From Thozetella sp. PMI_491 (lineage: Eukaryota > Ascomycota > Sordariomycetes > Chaetosphaeriales > Chaetosphaeriaceae): a stretch of DNA of 64,000 nucleotides. The first letter of the stretch is position 1. Each line of letters starts with the position of its first letter. The notes below the pieces were generated by a model. The model was not told the DNA's origin. It worked only from the letters and a program-made list of their open reading frames with translations, and ran no database searches. Shown here in pieces: positions 24,230-35,001 of the stretch. The stretch is taken from assembly GCA_021432635.1 (NCBI GenBank), contig MU270058.1:1-64000 (forward strand), given 5' to 3'. The position numbers and the translations under genes were made by a program.

Positions 24230-25480
24230 CTAGGCCAGGACTCGTGCACGGGGGTCGCTGTACCAACGTGGAATCCTCCGAACTCTGGCTTCATTGAGGG
24301 GCTGTTGCGCTCGCGACGGCGATGACGTCGTGCTCCTCTGGCCACGCTGTCGAGGTTCCGGAAGCGAATCTGCAGTGCTATTCATATCGATGCTTACACA
24401 TGCGTTGTCATCGCTGGCAGGAGCCGGATCGCTGCTGAGAAGCGCTGCTGACGCTCGGCCCAAGGTAGATACGACACGTCTCGGCTGGGTCAGGTGGGCC
24501 GCGGCCACGGCACTGAAGAACAGTTCCCGTGCCGAATCTTGACTGCAGAAAGCATCCCGGCGCGGTCGACGTAGAAATGATGGTCCCGGTTCTGCTGTGT
24601 CGGACGGTAAATCCGATTGCGGCTGACGCGACCACGCCCTCGGGAGGGCCCTCGGGAGATCTAAGTGTCCGGGTCGCGACCTCTGGCCCCAACTCTCCTC
24701 TGCCCGGTTCTCTACAGAGTCTAACGATTGACCGCTTCTCTGATATTGTCTTTGCCTTGGGGACCCTGCAACTGGAGATGGAGGCGCTGTTGGCTGTCGA
24801 TGGTCCACGAGTGCACGGCTTTGCTAGAGCACACCGTTCCCAGTATTCTGCCTATTGGTTCCGGATCTTGCGGCGCTCTGCAGTGCGTCTTGTGGTGAGT
24901 GCTGCGAAACCAGACCGGTTCTGAGGACATTGGCATACGATGGTCTGCGCGTGGCGGGCGCGGAAGGGCTCGGCGTGAGTTCCTCGGGTTGAGGGTTCCC
25001 ATTTCCCCTTTCTCCTGAACCATCCTCCTTCAAAGACATGATGCGTATGCTGTATCAGTTCGAACGAATGTGGTGCTTGGCATTAACACTATGCATAAGC
25101 TCTACCCGTGAAATGCCTGTTTGCGAGGACGTGACGGATGTCATGCGAGTAGAAGAAGCCATCGTGGTCGCCTCCTTGGTAAGCGCTCTGGTGTGGATTT
25201 CACGCGCATCATGGCGCAGGAACCACCGACAATCGCGAACCACTTGGAGTCAAGATAGGCAGGGGTGGTACAGCAATAGCTCATGCCCTTGCAAGCAATC
25301 GATGATAGGGTTAGGGTTGGAGGGGTCGACCCCGATATCGCCCTTTCCTTGAGGTGCCATTCCAAGGAAGCTCGAGAGATGCTTCGAGACGACAGTTTGG
25401 TTTCCCTTCTTCCATTCCCGAGATCGAGATGGATGGTTTCTCTCCGCGCCAATTGACGTGATCTCGTGCCTGGGCCCCAA
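24230..25480 (-). pseudogene. Putative nonsense-interrupted coding frame, unknown product
   Basis: One minus-strand frame runs from 25480 to 24230 (about 417 codons) broken by only three stops: TGA at about 25250, TGA at about 25055 and TAG at about 24824. Each could come from a single C-to-T change of CGA or CAG. A plausible start is the Met of MAPQGKGDIGVD at about 25366. The translation is Ser/Pro/Arg/Gln-rich with no recognised domain. A chance frame or a missed intron structure is a real alternative, so this is tentative. Confidence 0.3.
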
Positions 25481-25771
25481 GCTACGCCCGGGCGCAAACG
25501 GTCTAAGATAACAGCGTCATCTCACAAGCCAATTACATCACGACTACCGAGCCAAGCAAGCAAGGGCGCATCAGTACGGAGCACGGCGGGGTGCGCCGGT
25601 CGGCGATAAGATTGCTAGACCTCTTGTCTTCCAAAATCTGTCGCATGACTCGGATTGCTTCACCCCGCACACGTCGCTAGTGCAACAGACAGAAAAACTG
25701 CGTCGCGTGCTTCCAGATGCATCTCGGCCGCTCCTCAATGCCCCCCGCCGGACGACAGACCACCTCGACAA

Positions 25772-27843
25772 ATGGTGCAGAGCAACCTCGTGGCCGCCGC
25801 GTCCACGAGCGCACGCTCGGCGCGCCCCGCGCGCCTCCACTCACAGGGCTCCTTCCACGCGGGCGCGCCGATCCCGCACCTCGCGCCATACGATGAACGG
25901 CAGGCCAGGAGGCCCAGCGCCACGTCGCTGGGCTCGCGCCGCCTGAGCGCCCATGGCTACCATACCTTCCCGACCCCGCCGCCCAAGACGCCGTCCGACC
26001 TGACTGACGCGGGGTTCGCCGCCGTGCACGGGGGCAGCGACGGCGAGTCCGACTCGGAGCTGTCGTCGGCCGGCGATGGGCAAGAGGGGGATGATGTCAC
26101 ACCGCTGCCGTGGAGGCAGCTTTGCCTCCTCGCGCTGCTGAGCCTGTGCGAGCAGACGGCCCTCAACTCCATCGGCCCGTACCTGCCCACAATGGTCGCG
26201 TCGTTCGACGAGATCCCGGAGGGCCAGACGGGGCTGTACGTCGGGCTGCTCGCGTCCTCCTTCGCGCTCGCCCAGCTGGCGACCAACTTCCTCTGGGGCT
26301 ACCTCTCCGACACGGTGGGCCGCAAACCCATCATGCTCGTGGGCACGTCGCTGCTGTGCGTGTGCTTCCTTTTTTTCGGCTTCTGCCGCAACTTCCCCGA
26401 GCTCATAGCCGTGCACGTCGCCATGGGCTTGCTCAACGGCAACGCGGCGGTGGTGCCCACGTGTCTAGGGGAGGTGACGGACCGCACGAACCAGAGCCGC
26501 GCCTTCACGTGGCTCCCCGTCATCTATAGCATCGGCGGGATCACGGGGCCGGCGCTCGGTGGCCTACTGGTGGGGATCGGTGGTGATGATGCTCTGTATC
26601 CGTTCCTAGCGCCCAACGTTATGAGCGCCGGGGTGTTGCTGATCGCCGTGGTTGTGCTGGCGGTCTGGTTCGAGGAGACTCTGGACGATGCGGAGAAGAA
26701 GGCGTCGTCAGCCGGGCTTGCTTGGGTAGAGAGGATCTTTAACTGGGGCGGTATCCGCGAGCGGCCCGGCCACAACCGAAGCTGGAGCGGGCGATGGCCT
26801 ATGCGCAGCCAGAGCGTCTCCGGCACAGATGCCGTGGACGACGAGCAGTCGGACAATGGCGATGCAGGGGATGCCGAGAGCCAGACCCTGCTCAGTCCTG
26901 CGGACGACGGCACCAACGCTACCGGAAACGGCGGCGGCAAACAGGGCGAGGCGAGGAAGTCGATCATCCGGCAGCTCGCAAACCGTACAACCGTGACGGT
27001 GCTCATCACCTACCTCTTCTTCCAACTGTCGAACATCTCGTTCAACTGTCTCTACCCTATATTCGCCTCGGCCGCGCCGCCCACTGGACGAGGCCTCGGA
27101 CCCGAGACGATTGGGCTTAGCATGTCTGTCGCCGGGCTGGGAACTATCTTGTTCCAGGTCTTCCTGTTCGGACCACTCAAGACGCGCTTGGGCAACCTGG
27201 GAACCTACCGGATCGCGATCTTAGGCATCGCTGTCACCATGGCCATGATGCCATGGATTGGATATCTCGAGGACTCGCCAGAGGTGGGCATCGGCAGAGG
27301 CAAGGGCTGGCTGTATGGTGAGCTGGGCGTCATTCTCATTGCGAAGAACATCTTTGCTGTGGGTGGTCTCAGCAGCGTGATGCTCTTGGTACGTCTCCTA
27401 CTCCTACGGCACAACGAAGGGCATATCGCGGACGAGGGCCTCCGGTCCCGAAGGTCCCGAGGGTCCCGAGGACCCCGATCCTCATAGAGACCCAATGCGG
27501 CTCTTCTTCAGGGCATTACTAACGCGATACACAGATTACCAACTCTGCTCCTTCCCACGAGACCCTCGGAACGCTCAATGGCATCGCGCAGACCCTCTCG
27601 GCCGCTGGCCGCAGCGTGGGCCCCTTCCTATCGGGCGCCGTCTTCACCCTCTCCGAGCAGATTCGGCCCAAGGGAGAGGCTCTTGCTTGGGGGCTGTTTG
27701 CCGGCATCGCCCTCGTTGGCTGGGTCGGCACGCTGTCGATACGCGGCGCTGGCCTCGAGAGCAGCGACTGGGTTGGCCAGGACGGCCACGGAGACGCGGA
27801 CAGCGGCGAGGAGGAATCCCAGCCCGACCAGGCTCCGAGATGA
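25772..27843 (+). CDS. MFS transporter (ZIF1/YCR023C-like), 2 exons
   Basis: Membrane transporter of 641 residues. Exons are 25772-27388 and 27535-27843 (intron 146 nt, ACTAAC branch). The start is the first ATG in frame; the open frame upstream lacks one. A polar, Ser/Pro-rich N-terminus of about 110 residues precedes the first membrane helix. Family signs are NSIGPYLPTMV, the motif A loop GYLSDTVGRKPIML and GLLNGNAAVVPTCLGEVTD. A long acidic cytoplasmic loop (residues about 330-400) separates the two six-helix halves. The last exon supplies ITNSAPSHETLGTLNG and SAAGRSVGPFLSG, a hallmark of the fungal and plant group related to zinc-induced facilitator and yeast YCR023C. Substrate unknown. 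It stands alone, not in a cluster. Confidence 0.9.
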
Positions 27844-30800
27844 TGCAGCCGTGTCACGAACACGAGGTTCACCGTGGTGGGAGCCCCCGTCGGCCGGGAC
27901 GAACGCTGGTGCGCGGCCGACAGCATTCGGCATCCAGCACTGGATACCGAGCATTGGGAGACACGTTACATCCCATCACCTCATACAAGGCAGTATCTTT
28001 GTCTATACAATGGGCAGCATTCGGCGCCACCCCTATCTAGCTAGCTATCTTTAGCCATGCGCGGTCCTAGAATACGAAGCCATGATTCGACAATCATGTG
28101 TCTGCCTTTCCACAGACAAGGCACGAAGCCGGTGCAAACCCGAATACATCGCCGACTATAGGTATACCCTATGTCGTTGACCGATGGGACTTGGCATGGT
28201 CGGCGAGCGGAATCTGTGACACCATCCGCCCACGGCAGCGGGGTCGGCCCAGAGCCTAGGCAGTGGGCAGTCCATAGAAGATAGGAGATAGGCGATAGTG
28301 GATAGTCCATCAGTCTGACTCAATCGGCCAGGGAAGCCCCCTTCTATGGCCAGAACGCGATGTAGTTGCGATCTCCGAGATGACCGATTTCCATCGTGAT
28401 GTGCCTGCCAAGGCCCAAACTGCCATAAGGCGACGAATTAGACGGCGTAACGGGCCCTGTACCCCCATGTGCCCGTGCGCGATACCGCAGACGCGGGCAG
28501 CTTTCAGCAGGACAGGGGTTCGGCTGTGCTAGCTCTCCCCGAACGACTTTGCTTGCGTGCTGGCGTGGTGGTGGTGACTGACCTCCTTTTTCCTGCTTTT
28601 GCCTGCCTAAGTTGGGACAGGCACTCTGACTCTCGGAGTGCCGTCATCCAATCGAGCTGCTCGGAAGTCGGCCGAGTGGGGCCGAAGGGGCCGTATCCCC
28701 GTTGCAGCGTAAATTTTCCAATTGAGCACCCGGTGCTGCGGCTCCCGAGTGGACAGAGCGGCGGCGCAGGCAGGGTTCTGCAGGTTCTGGAAGGCTTACC
28801 AGGCCGGGGTTATGATGTCACGGGCGGCCATCCCAGTTCCCCGGATCTGCGAATCGGGGATTGTGGCAGGGTGGTTGCGCAGATTCGGGGGAGGGGGGCG
28901 TGTGCTGTACGAGGCAGAGTGTTTGACTGCAGGTCATCCCGGCCTCAACGGCGCCCGGGATCTTTTGGGAGTGAGGGTGCCTGCGTTTGCACCCGTTCCA
29001 GGGCCACGGTTCGCGACGCGCCGCCAGGTACAGTGACTTGGGGAAGCAGGGCAGGTACCTTTACCCCGGATTTCCCACAGAGCAGCCTAGACCACAGCAG
29101 CTGAGCGAGGCGTCTTTCTGGTGTGTCTCGACGCGTCGGTGAGTGCTTAGGCGGACAGAAGGGCATCCAAACGAGCCGCCAGCGAATGCCAACGGCCATC
29201 GAGTTTGATGCAGCGGCCGCTTCCTAGGAGTGGGCCGCCGCGCTCGGGGCTCACATGGCGTCGGCGCTGGTGCGCGCACCGCCCAATCGAACGAGCATCT
29301 CGCACCTGTCGATGTCGCGGGGTGACTCAGACTAAACGGAAGGGGAAGGCAAGTGGAAAGGTTGTGACAAAAAGAGAGGCGGTTTGCAAGTCTGTTGGAC
29401 GCGCAGTCGGTGCGCGTGTGGCGGGCGTTTTGGGTGGAAGTGGGAAAGAGTGAAAAAGATGTGGTATGTGGATGGCGCCGTTGGAAGGGCACGCGATTTT
29501 CTTATGCGGGCGACCACCGGTCCGGAGGGATAAGGCTGGGAGAGGCTGTGATAGCACGGCCGGCCTTCGCGTCGTGTGGTCCAGGAAGGTGAGGCGGGGA
29601 TCCGAATCCCAAGATCGTCAGAAGCCAAGGTGAAGCAGGAGCGAGTTTGAGTTAGGGACAGTGGCCGGCTGCCTCCCAGCCCCATGTGGCTGGGGCAGTT
29701 ATCGGCATTGGGGCTCTCGCCTGAGGTCGCCGAGGTCCCCGAGGGCAGGCGCGTCTGAATAAGGCAGGTGGGGTGCTCCATCGCTTAACCTCAGTTTCTG
29801 AAGCTGAGGCGGGCTGACACCTAGCGCATCCTCTTGCGACACAATAGACGCGGAATCCCGTGAGGACAACAGGCATCCCCTCCCGCGCCAGACAACAAGT
29901 ACAAGCATTTGCGAAAAAAACAAGACGCTAGAGCAACGCTCATCCTTCCTTGATCCTCAAGCCACAACTGCGAAAGCCACATGCGGCGCCCGGCGGTGCT
30001 TCGGCGTCCGCGATGATCCAATGGTCTCGATGACACCAGCCGCACCGCACCAGCCACGAGTTTGGGGGCCTCATCGAGCCACAGCACGCGGGGAGTCGCA
30101 CTCGCCCGCCAATCCGGCAGTGGCGCGCCTGGACGACTTGTTCGGCTTCCCGAACCGTTTCGGAGCCCGCTCCTGAGATTGCGGCGTGATGCACGCTGCC
30201 AACACTATTGCCCGCCCCTGGACTAGGCTTGGGGCATGTATGTACCGTGTCGGTGTCATGATGCAAATATGCCATTGTGGCCGCTATAGCAGGCAGATCG
30301 TATGTAGGAACCGCAAATTCGGCGTCAGGCCGATATTGTTTAGTGGAGAGTTCCCTCCCTTCGGAATAGCACCGCTGTGCCGTGTACTTTATTCCGCCGC
30401 CCTAAGCCCAAACTGTTAGGTCGCCAGACGCCGGTGCCCGATAGCTGAAGCCAGCTAGGTCCCGTAGTTGCCCTAGGAATTCTCTGCCCCCAAAAATGAC
30501 TTGAGCTTCCGGCTCGTACGGCCACTCTACGAAGCTCAGCACGTACGGGGCATTTTGAAGAGGCACGTCGCTACGAGCACTCGAGGATGTTTGATCTCAG
30601 CCCGGCACGTCATGTCTGCCCCTGGCAGGTGACCTAAGCCTCATTCTTCCTGACTATTCTGCCTGCATCAACGGCCGTCGATTGGTTCCCCCGTACGATT
30701 GAGATCTGTTACAGCCCATAGGGCAGCTTAGCGCGGCGAAGCGCGGCCGTTTCAGGGCCAAGACGCTTGTAAGGGGGCGCACGACCCCCCTTCTTTTTTT

Positions 30801-32772
30801 TTTTTTTTCTCCTTTCGGCCTTGGAGGCCCCAGGCCCGGCGGGACGCCGGGGCCCGACCGTAATCCATCCTACTGTACATCCCGGATATGCATACAGGAC
30901 TCTGGCGATCCTCTCCTGCCCCGCAGCTATGCTACTGAACCCGGCCAACTCGGGCGCAGGTCTGTCAGACCGTGGCCTCCAGAGCGCTATGATGACATAG
31001 GGTTTTCCGGAAAGAGCAAGGCCAAGAATCTGGGCAGCTCCATCAGTACGTGGAGTGACCTCACCGGCCTTACTAACCCACATCCCGGAGATGGAAGAAG
31101 AACGTACCTAATACCCCCGGTCCCTCAGGCATGGAGACGCCGGCGCTACTATGCCCCTCCCGGTAGATATTGCATCTTAGCTCCGGGTCTACTATTGACG
31201 GAGGCTGGCCAGAAATGGCGGTGGACATTGTGGAAGCTATGCGAGCAGCATGCATTTCCTCGGAAGCTCCAGTGATGCACGCCGCGTCCTTGGGTGTCGC
31301 CTCTGTCGGAACCTAGACCCGCCTCCGCTCCCTTCTCAACAGCCATTGACCGCAAATCGATAATCCATCGTCACTAAGTACGTTGCTCGTTTATTCTGCA
31401 TTTCTTCTTCTTCTGGCCTAGTTCGCCATGAAAGCACCTATTTTCGCAAAGCATTTCCAGTGTAAGTCATGGGTGCTGACAGGGATCTAGCCGCGCTGCG
31501 GGGCAGGCTGGGGCACAGGCTTTCTAGCGCGATTGGAGCGCCCAAGCCACAGCTCCAGGCAGGGATTGTTGGTGCGCCGGAGCCCTCTTTTGCCCTGAGG
31601 TTCAGGTACTTGGGGAACTTATGGAGAGACTTGCATCCATATCCAATGACACGCCGGACATCCACTGTACCATGGACTGCCTCGTCTCAACCTCACCTCC
31701 CCACGCGCAGCCAAGACGCACGCACGCCCTCCCCCCTTCCTTCATGGTCCGGATATTTCTTTCTTTCCCCTTGCTGTGGACACTCTCGCTTGCGCTTCTC
31801 TCCACACCCCCCCTTCTCGCTACACCCCCCCCTCCTGTCCACGTCGCTGGGCCATGATCCACTTGTTCCGTCACCCAGGCCATCCCGAAACTGGAGGACT
31901 GGCCAATGGCGCACCCGGTTGCCCTCAAGCCAGCCCTCCACCTCCAAGTTACAGACAGGGGTGCCGGCACCGAACTTGCCAGGCAGCTTGCCAGCTACCG
32001 GACGCTATCAAGCCTCATGATCCAGGTCATCTCCCACTGTCTCCAGCCCGTCATCCTTCTCCCTCCCGAACCGTCCGCTGGTACCAGCTTCAAGCTGGCG
32101 CGGTACGTCATACAGCATCCGATGTACTCGTCCCTATCACCCGCCGCCCACCCCCCCTTTCGGCCGTTTGGGTCCTCCCTCGGGGACTAATATCCAGCCC
32201 ATCATCGTTAGGCCATTCCTTCCCGGAGCGGCTGCTAGGATGCCCGCTGCCTAGCCCGCCGTCTCCTGGCCCCAGGTGAGAGCCTTATATCGTGGTAGTG
32301 GCCCTCGTTGTAGCCATCTTTCGAGGCACCCGCTCGATATAGCCCACGACTCCTCGTCGTCACACCTTCATCGCCCCCGTTTGTGGGTTCGTATTCGCTA
32401 CTGTCGAACTCTTGGTATACCCGCCAGTATCGGCACCGCGCCGGATCCAGTGCCTCCTGCCTCCCACTTTCTCACCTTAGCTTCCTTTCTGGCAGCATAG
32501 CCTAGCCCCGTAGGGTTGAAGTGCCGGACGGAGCCCGCTATCGGTGACTCTCTCCTCGCAGCCTGCGCAGCGGTCTCGCCATCTGCTGCCTTGGGGTCTG
32601 TTGTCTCGAGTCTCTTTCCGCCGCCTATTGGGCCGCTCTACTCAGCTATTTGCATCATCCCGAGTCACCTGTCACCGTCGAGGCCTCAGAGCCTCCCCAT
32701 CCGGTTTCATCAAAGGCGTAGCAGACCTAAAGAAGACGAGCCTTGTGTGCCTAGCACAAAGATAGAAACACC
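27844..32772. other. Gene-poor interval
   Basis: About 4.9 kb without a convincing gene. A run of about 16 T lies at 30793-30809, next to a G+C hairpin (CCCGGCG/CGCCGGG, about 30836-30853). The right end (31690-32770) is strongly pyrimidine-rich and is probably promoter and leader of the gene at 32773. An isolated ATG with a good GTAAGT donor at 31428-31467 could be a lost first exon, but no partner exon was found. Confidence 0.4.
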
Positions 32773-33844
32773 ATGTCGACCTTCCAGTATGTATAAGAGA
32801 CGTGGTCCTCCCAAGCATCATAACATCCCCCCCTGTCCTCATTCATCCTGCTTCGTAGGTACTCGTATTAACAAAAGCACTTGCCTCCAGCACCTACGAC
32901 CAAGCAGACTTCTTGAATCCCATTCTTCTCTCCCAAACTGCAAGCTCGCGGTCAAACGTCTCGTCGCCCTTGGCGCACAGGTCATCACCAACACAGCAAT
33001 CATCCTCGTCCCCAGAGCTATTACCTAGGCGTCGTGTGCCGCCGACCATGTCGTCATCACGAAGTCGGTCCAACTACACCAGCTCTCACAGCGGTAGGAA
33101 GGGCAGCAAGACCGCTCAAGTGCGTAAAGGGTTTCACTTTGTAGCCCATCCCCTTCCCTTACTGTCCAGAACCTTCACGTCCTTCTCTGCCTCCTCTACC
33201 CCCTCCCCTTTCCCCCTTTGATTTCTTCCCTATTCAGCCGCAGCGGTTCTAGCCTTCCGCTGCTCCCCGTATGCTGACCACCCTTCTCGAGCAGCAGTCA
33301 GTGCGTCAGCTCATCGAGTCGCTACAGACGCATCGCGTCAACACCCTCACCGAACTCTGCCGGATCGAGCGCGTAGCTGCGACGTGCGAGTCGGAGGATG
33401 ACGCACGCGCGTTCCAGGAACCCATGACGTCGGCCTGGGACTACTATGTCAACAGCAACCAGATGCTGACCGAGCTCCATGGGCTGACGCGGAGCTACCC
33501 GTTCTGCGGCGACATCCTCACCGAGGCCCAGCTGCGCGTACGTAACGACCCCGAGTCCAACCGAAGCTGGAACCTCGCGTGGTTATGCCTCATGAAGGTC
33601 AAGGACGAGTGCGCCACCCCACCCCACCCCTTCTCTCGATGGACGCCGTGTATAAGGCTAACGAATGCGCAGCGGTCTCGTCGCAGAGTATGCAAACTCC
33701 GAAGCGAGCAAGCCCTACATGTGGGGAGGTCGTCAACCTGAAGCCGATGAGGCCGACCAGCTAGCCAAATGCTTCGAGTACGAGTGGGAGAAGGCTATTG
33801 ACAAGATGCTGCGTCACTGGGACGGCACGCCCACCTGGTACTAA
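32773..33844 (+). CDS. Unrecognised protein, 4 exons
   Basis: Splicing 32773-32786, 32891-33119, 33253-33608 and 33673-33844 gives a continuous 256-residue frame with correct phases and GT-AG borders (introns 104, 133 and 64 nt). The first exon is 14 nt. Residues 1-85 are Ser/Gln/Arg-rich and probably disordered. The rest is a compact, largely helical domain with Trp- and Tyr-rich blocks such as QEPMTSAWDYYVNSNQ and ending EKAIDKMLRHWDGTPTWY. No signal peptide, membrane helix or known motif is seen. The well-formed introns and sharp change from disorder to a folded-looking domain support a real gene. A shorter form starting at the ATG at 33048 is possible. Confidence 0.72.
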
Positions 33845-34522
33845 GGTTCATTGCTCACAGGATTTCTCTCATGGGCGCACGGAGCACATGGCAGTGAGTT
33901 TGGCTTGGACGAAACCTTTCCTGCTTTCGGGTCCCTTCCCTCTTCTTCTTCTTCTTCTTCTCCTTCTCTTCCACACGTTCATTTACTTTATTTTTATTCT
34001 TTTTCTCCTCCCACTCCTGCTTCTTGCCTCTTTCTGGCTTTCACATGTCGACCACCCTTCTTGTACCCGTCTTGTAGTCCGTCTTTCAGCCTGGTTTGTC
34101 ACCACGCCCTGGTATCACGAAGGAGTTGGTGGGTCGTCTAAGGATGTCAATCTTTGCGCAGCCTCGTCTTCCTTTCCCTCATGGTTTGGTCGTATCCCTC
34201 CAGTATTGTGGCCTTTCTTATTTCTTCCTCTTCAGCCGCACTTCGGCTTCTTCCATCACGCGCAACATGCCAAAATCTAGATCTCTCCATAGCCCATAGC
34301 AATGTCATCACTCGTTCCTAACGATTAGGTACTTCTCTTACGCACAGAAGAGGCTACCCGATGAGCAAGTATCATGCAGTGAGGAAGTGTTTGATGTTGA
34401 GCGTGACACAGTACTTGATGGTTCTGACGAAGCCGGACTTGACCTGCCACTGCCTATAGCAAAGATTCACTAGCTCGAGTCGGAATGATCGTTATTAAAT
34501 TAATCGCAAATCATCTGTATAC
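33845..34522. other. Convergent 3' region with CTT microsatellite
   Basis: This is a pyrimidine-rich 3' flank of the preceding gene with a CTT repeat of about seven to eight units at 33940-33963, followed by more CT/TT-rich sequence to 34060. No gene was seen. Confidence 0.6.
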
Positions 34523-35001
34523 TTAAGCTGAATAAATTTCAATGGTGACGGGATACAACTGATTGCACGTCTCCACGTTGCCTCCGCCGGCATGGCAATA
34601 TGTAAACACATCACCGACACCAGTTCGACCAAAGCTGATGTCGATTAGTTCTTGCATTCCGCTACCTTTATGGTGAGACTAGAATAGACTCACGCAATTC
34701 CAAGCTCATGGTATATTCTCAGCGCATATGTCACATTCGTACCCGGGCCGAGCCCGAATCGATACTTGGAATCCCCGCATGTGAACACGGTCCACTTGAG
34801 CCCGGGGCTGGTAGCCAAGCAATCGAGATTCGTTGCGTCGGTGCCGTTGAGGCGGAAATAGACTGACTCGATGGTGTCGCTGCCGTACGGGATACGGACG
34901 GAAAGGTCGCCGATGCTGATCGTCTCGGTCATGCCCCCATCGCTCTGGGGCAACGCCCACGCAGCTGTCGAGAGAAAGAGGCCCTGGAAGATGACACGCA
35001 T
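34523..35001 (-). CDS. Small secreted protein of the Alt a 1 (AA1-like) family, 2 exons
   Basis: A 139-residue protein; exons on the minus strand are 35001-34694 and 34634-34523 (intron 58 nt). Residues 1-17 form a signal peptide ending near AWALPQ, so it should be secreted. Four cysteines (C61, C75, C116, C126) have the spacing and neighbours of Alt a 1-type beta-barrel proteins: an LDC block, WTVFTCGDSKYRF, then TYCHAGGGNVETCNQ. Two N-glycosylation sequons (NGT at 52, NVT at 89) are present. The family occurs only in fungi and includes a known allergen and plant-immunity-inducing apoplastic proteins. The role here is inferred from fold resemblance, not from close identity. It stands alone, flanked by gene-poor DNA. 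Confidence 0.8.

Noticed and set aside
30793..30853. T-run next to a G+C hairpin, resembling a retroposon poly(A) tail or terminator
   Set aside because: No target-site duplication, no element body and no transcript unit were recognised beside it.
31428..31467. ATG followed by a strong GTAAGT donor (MKAPIFAKHFQ)
   Set aside because: No downstream exon with matching phase and plausible protein could be found, so it is not called as a gene.
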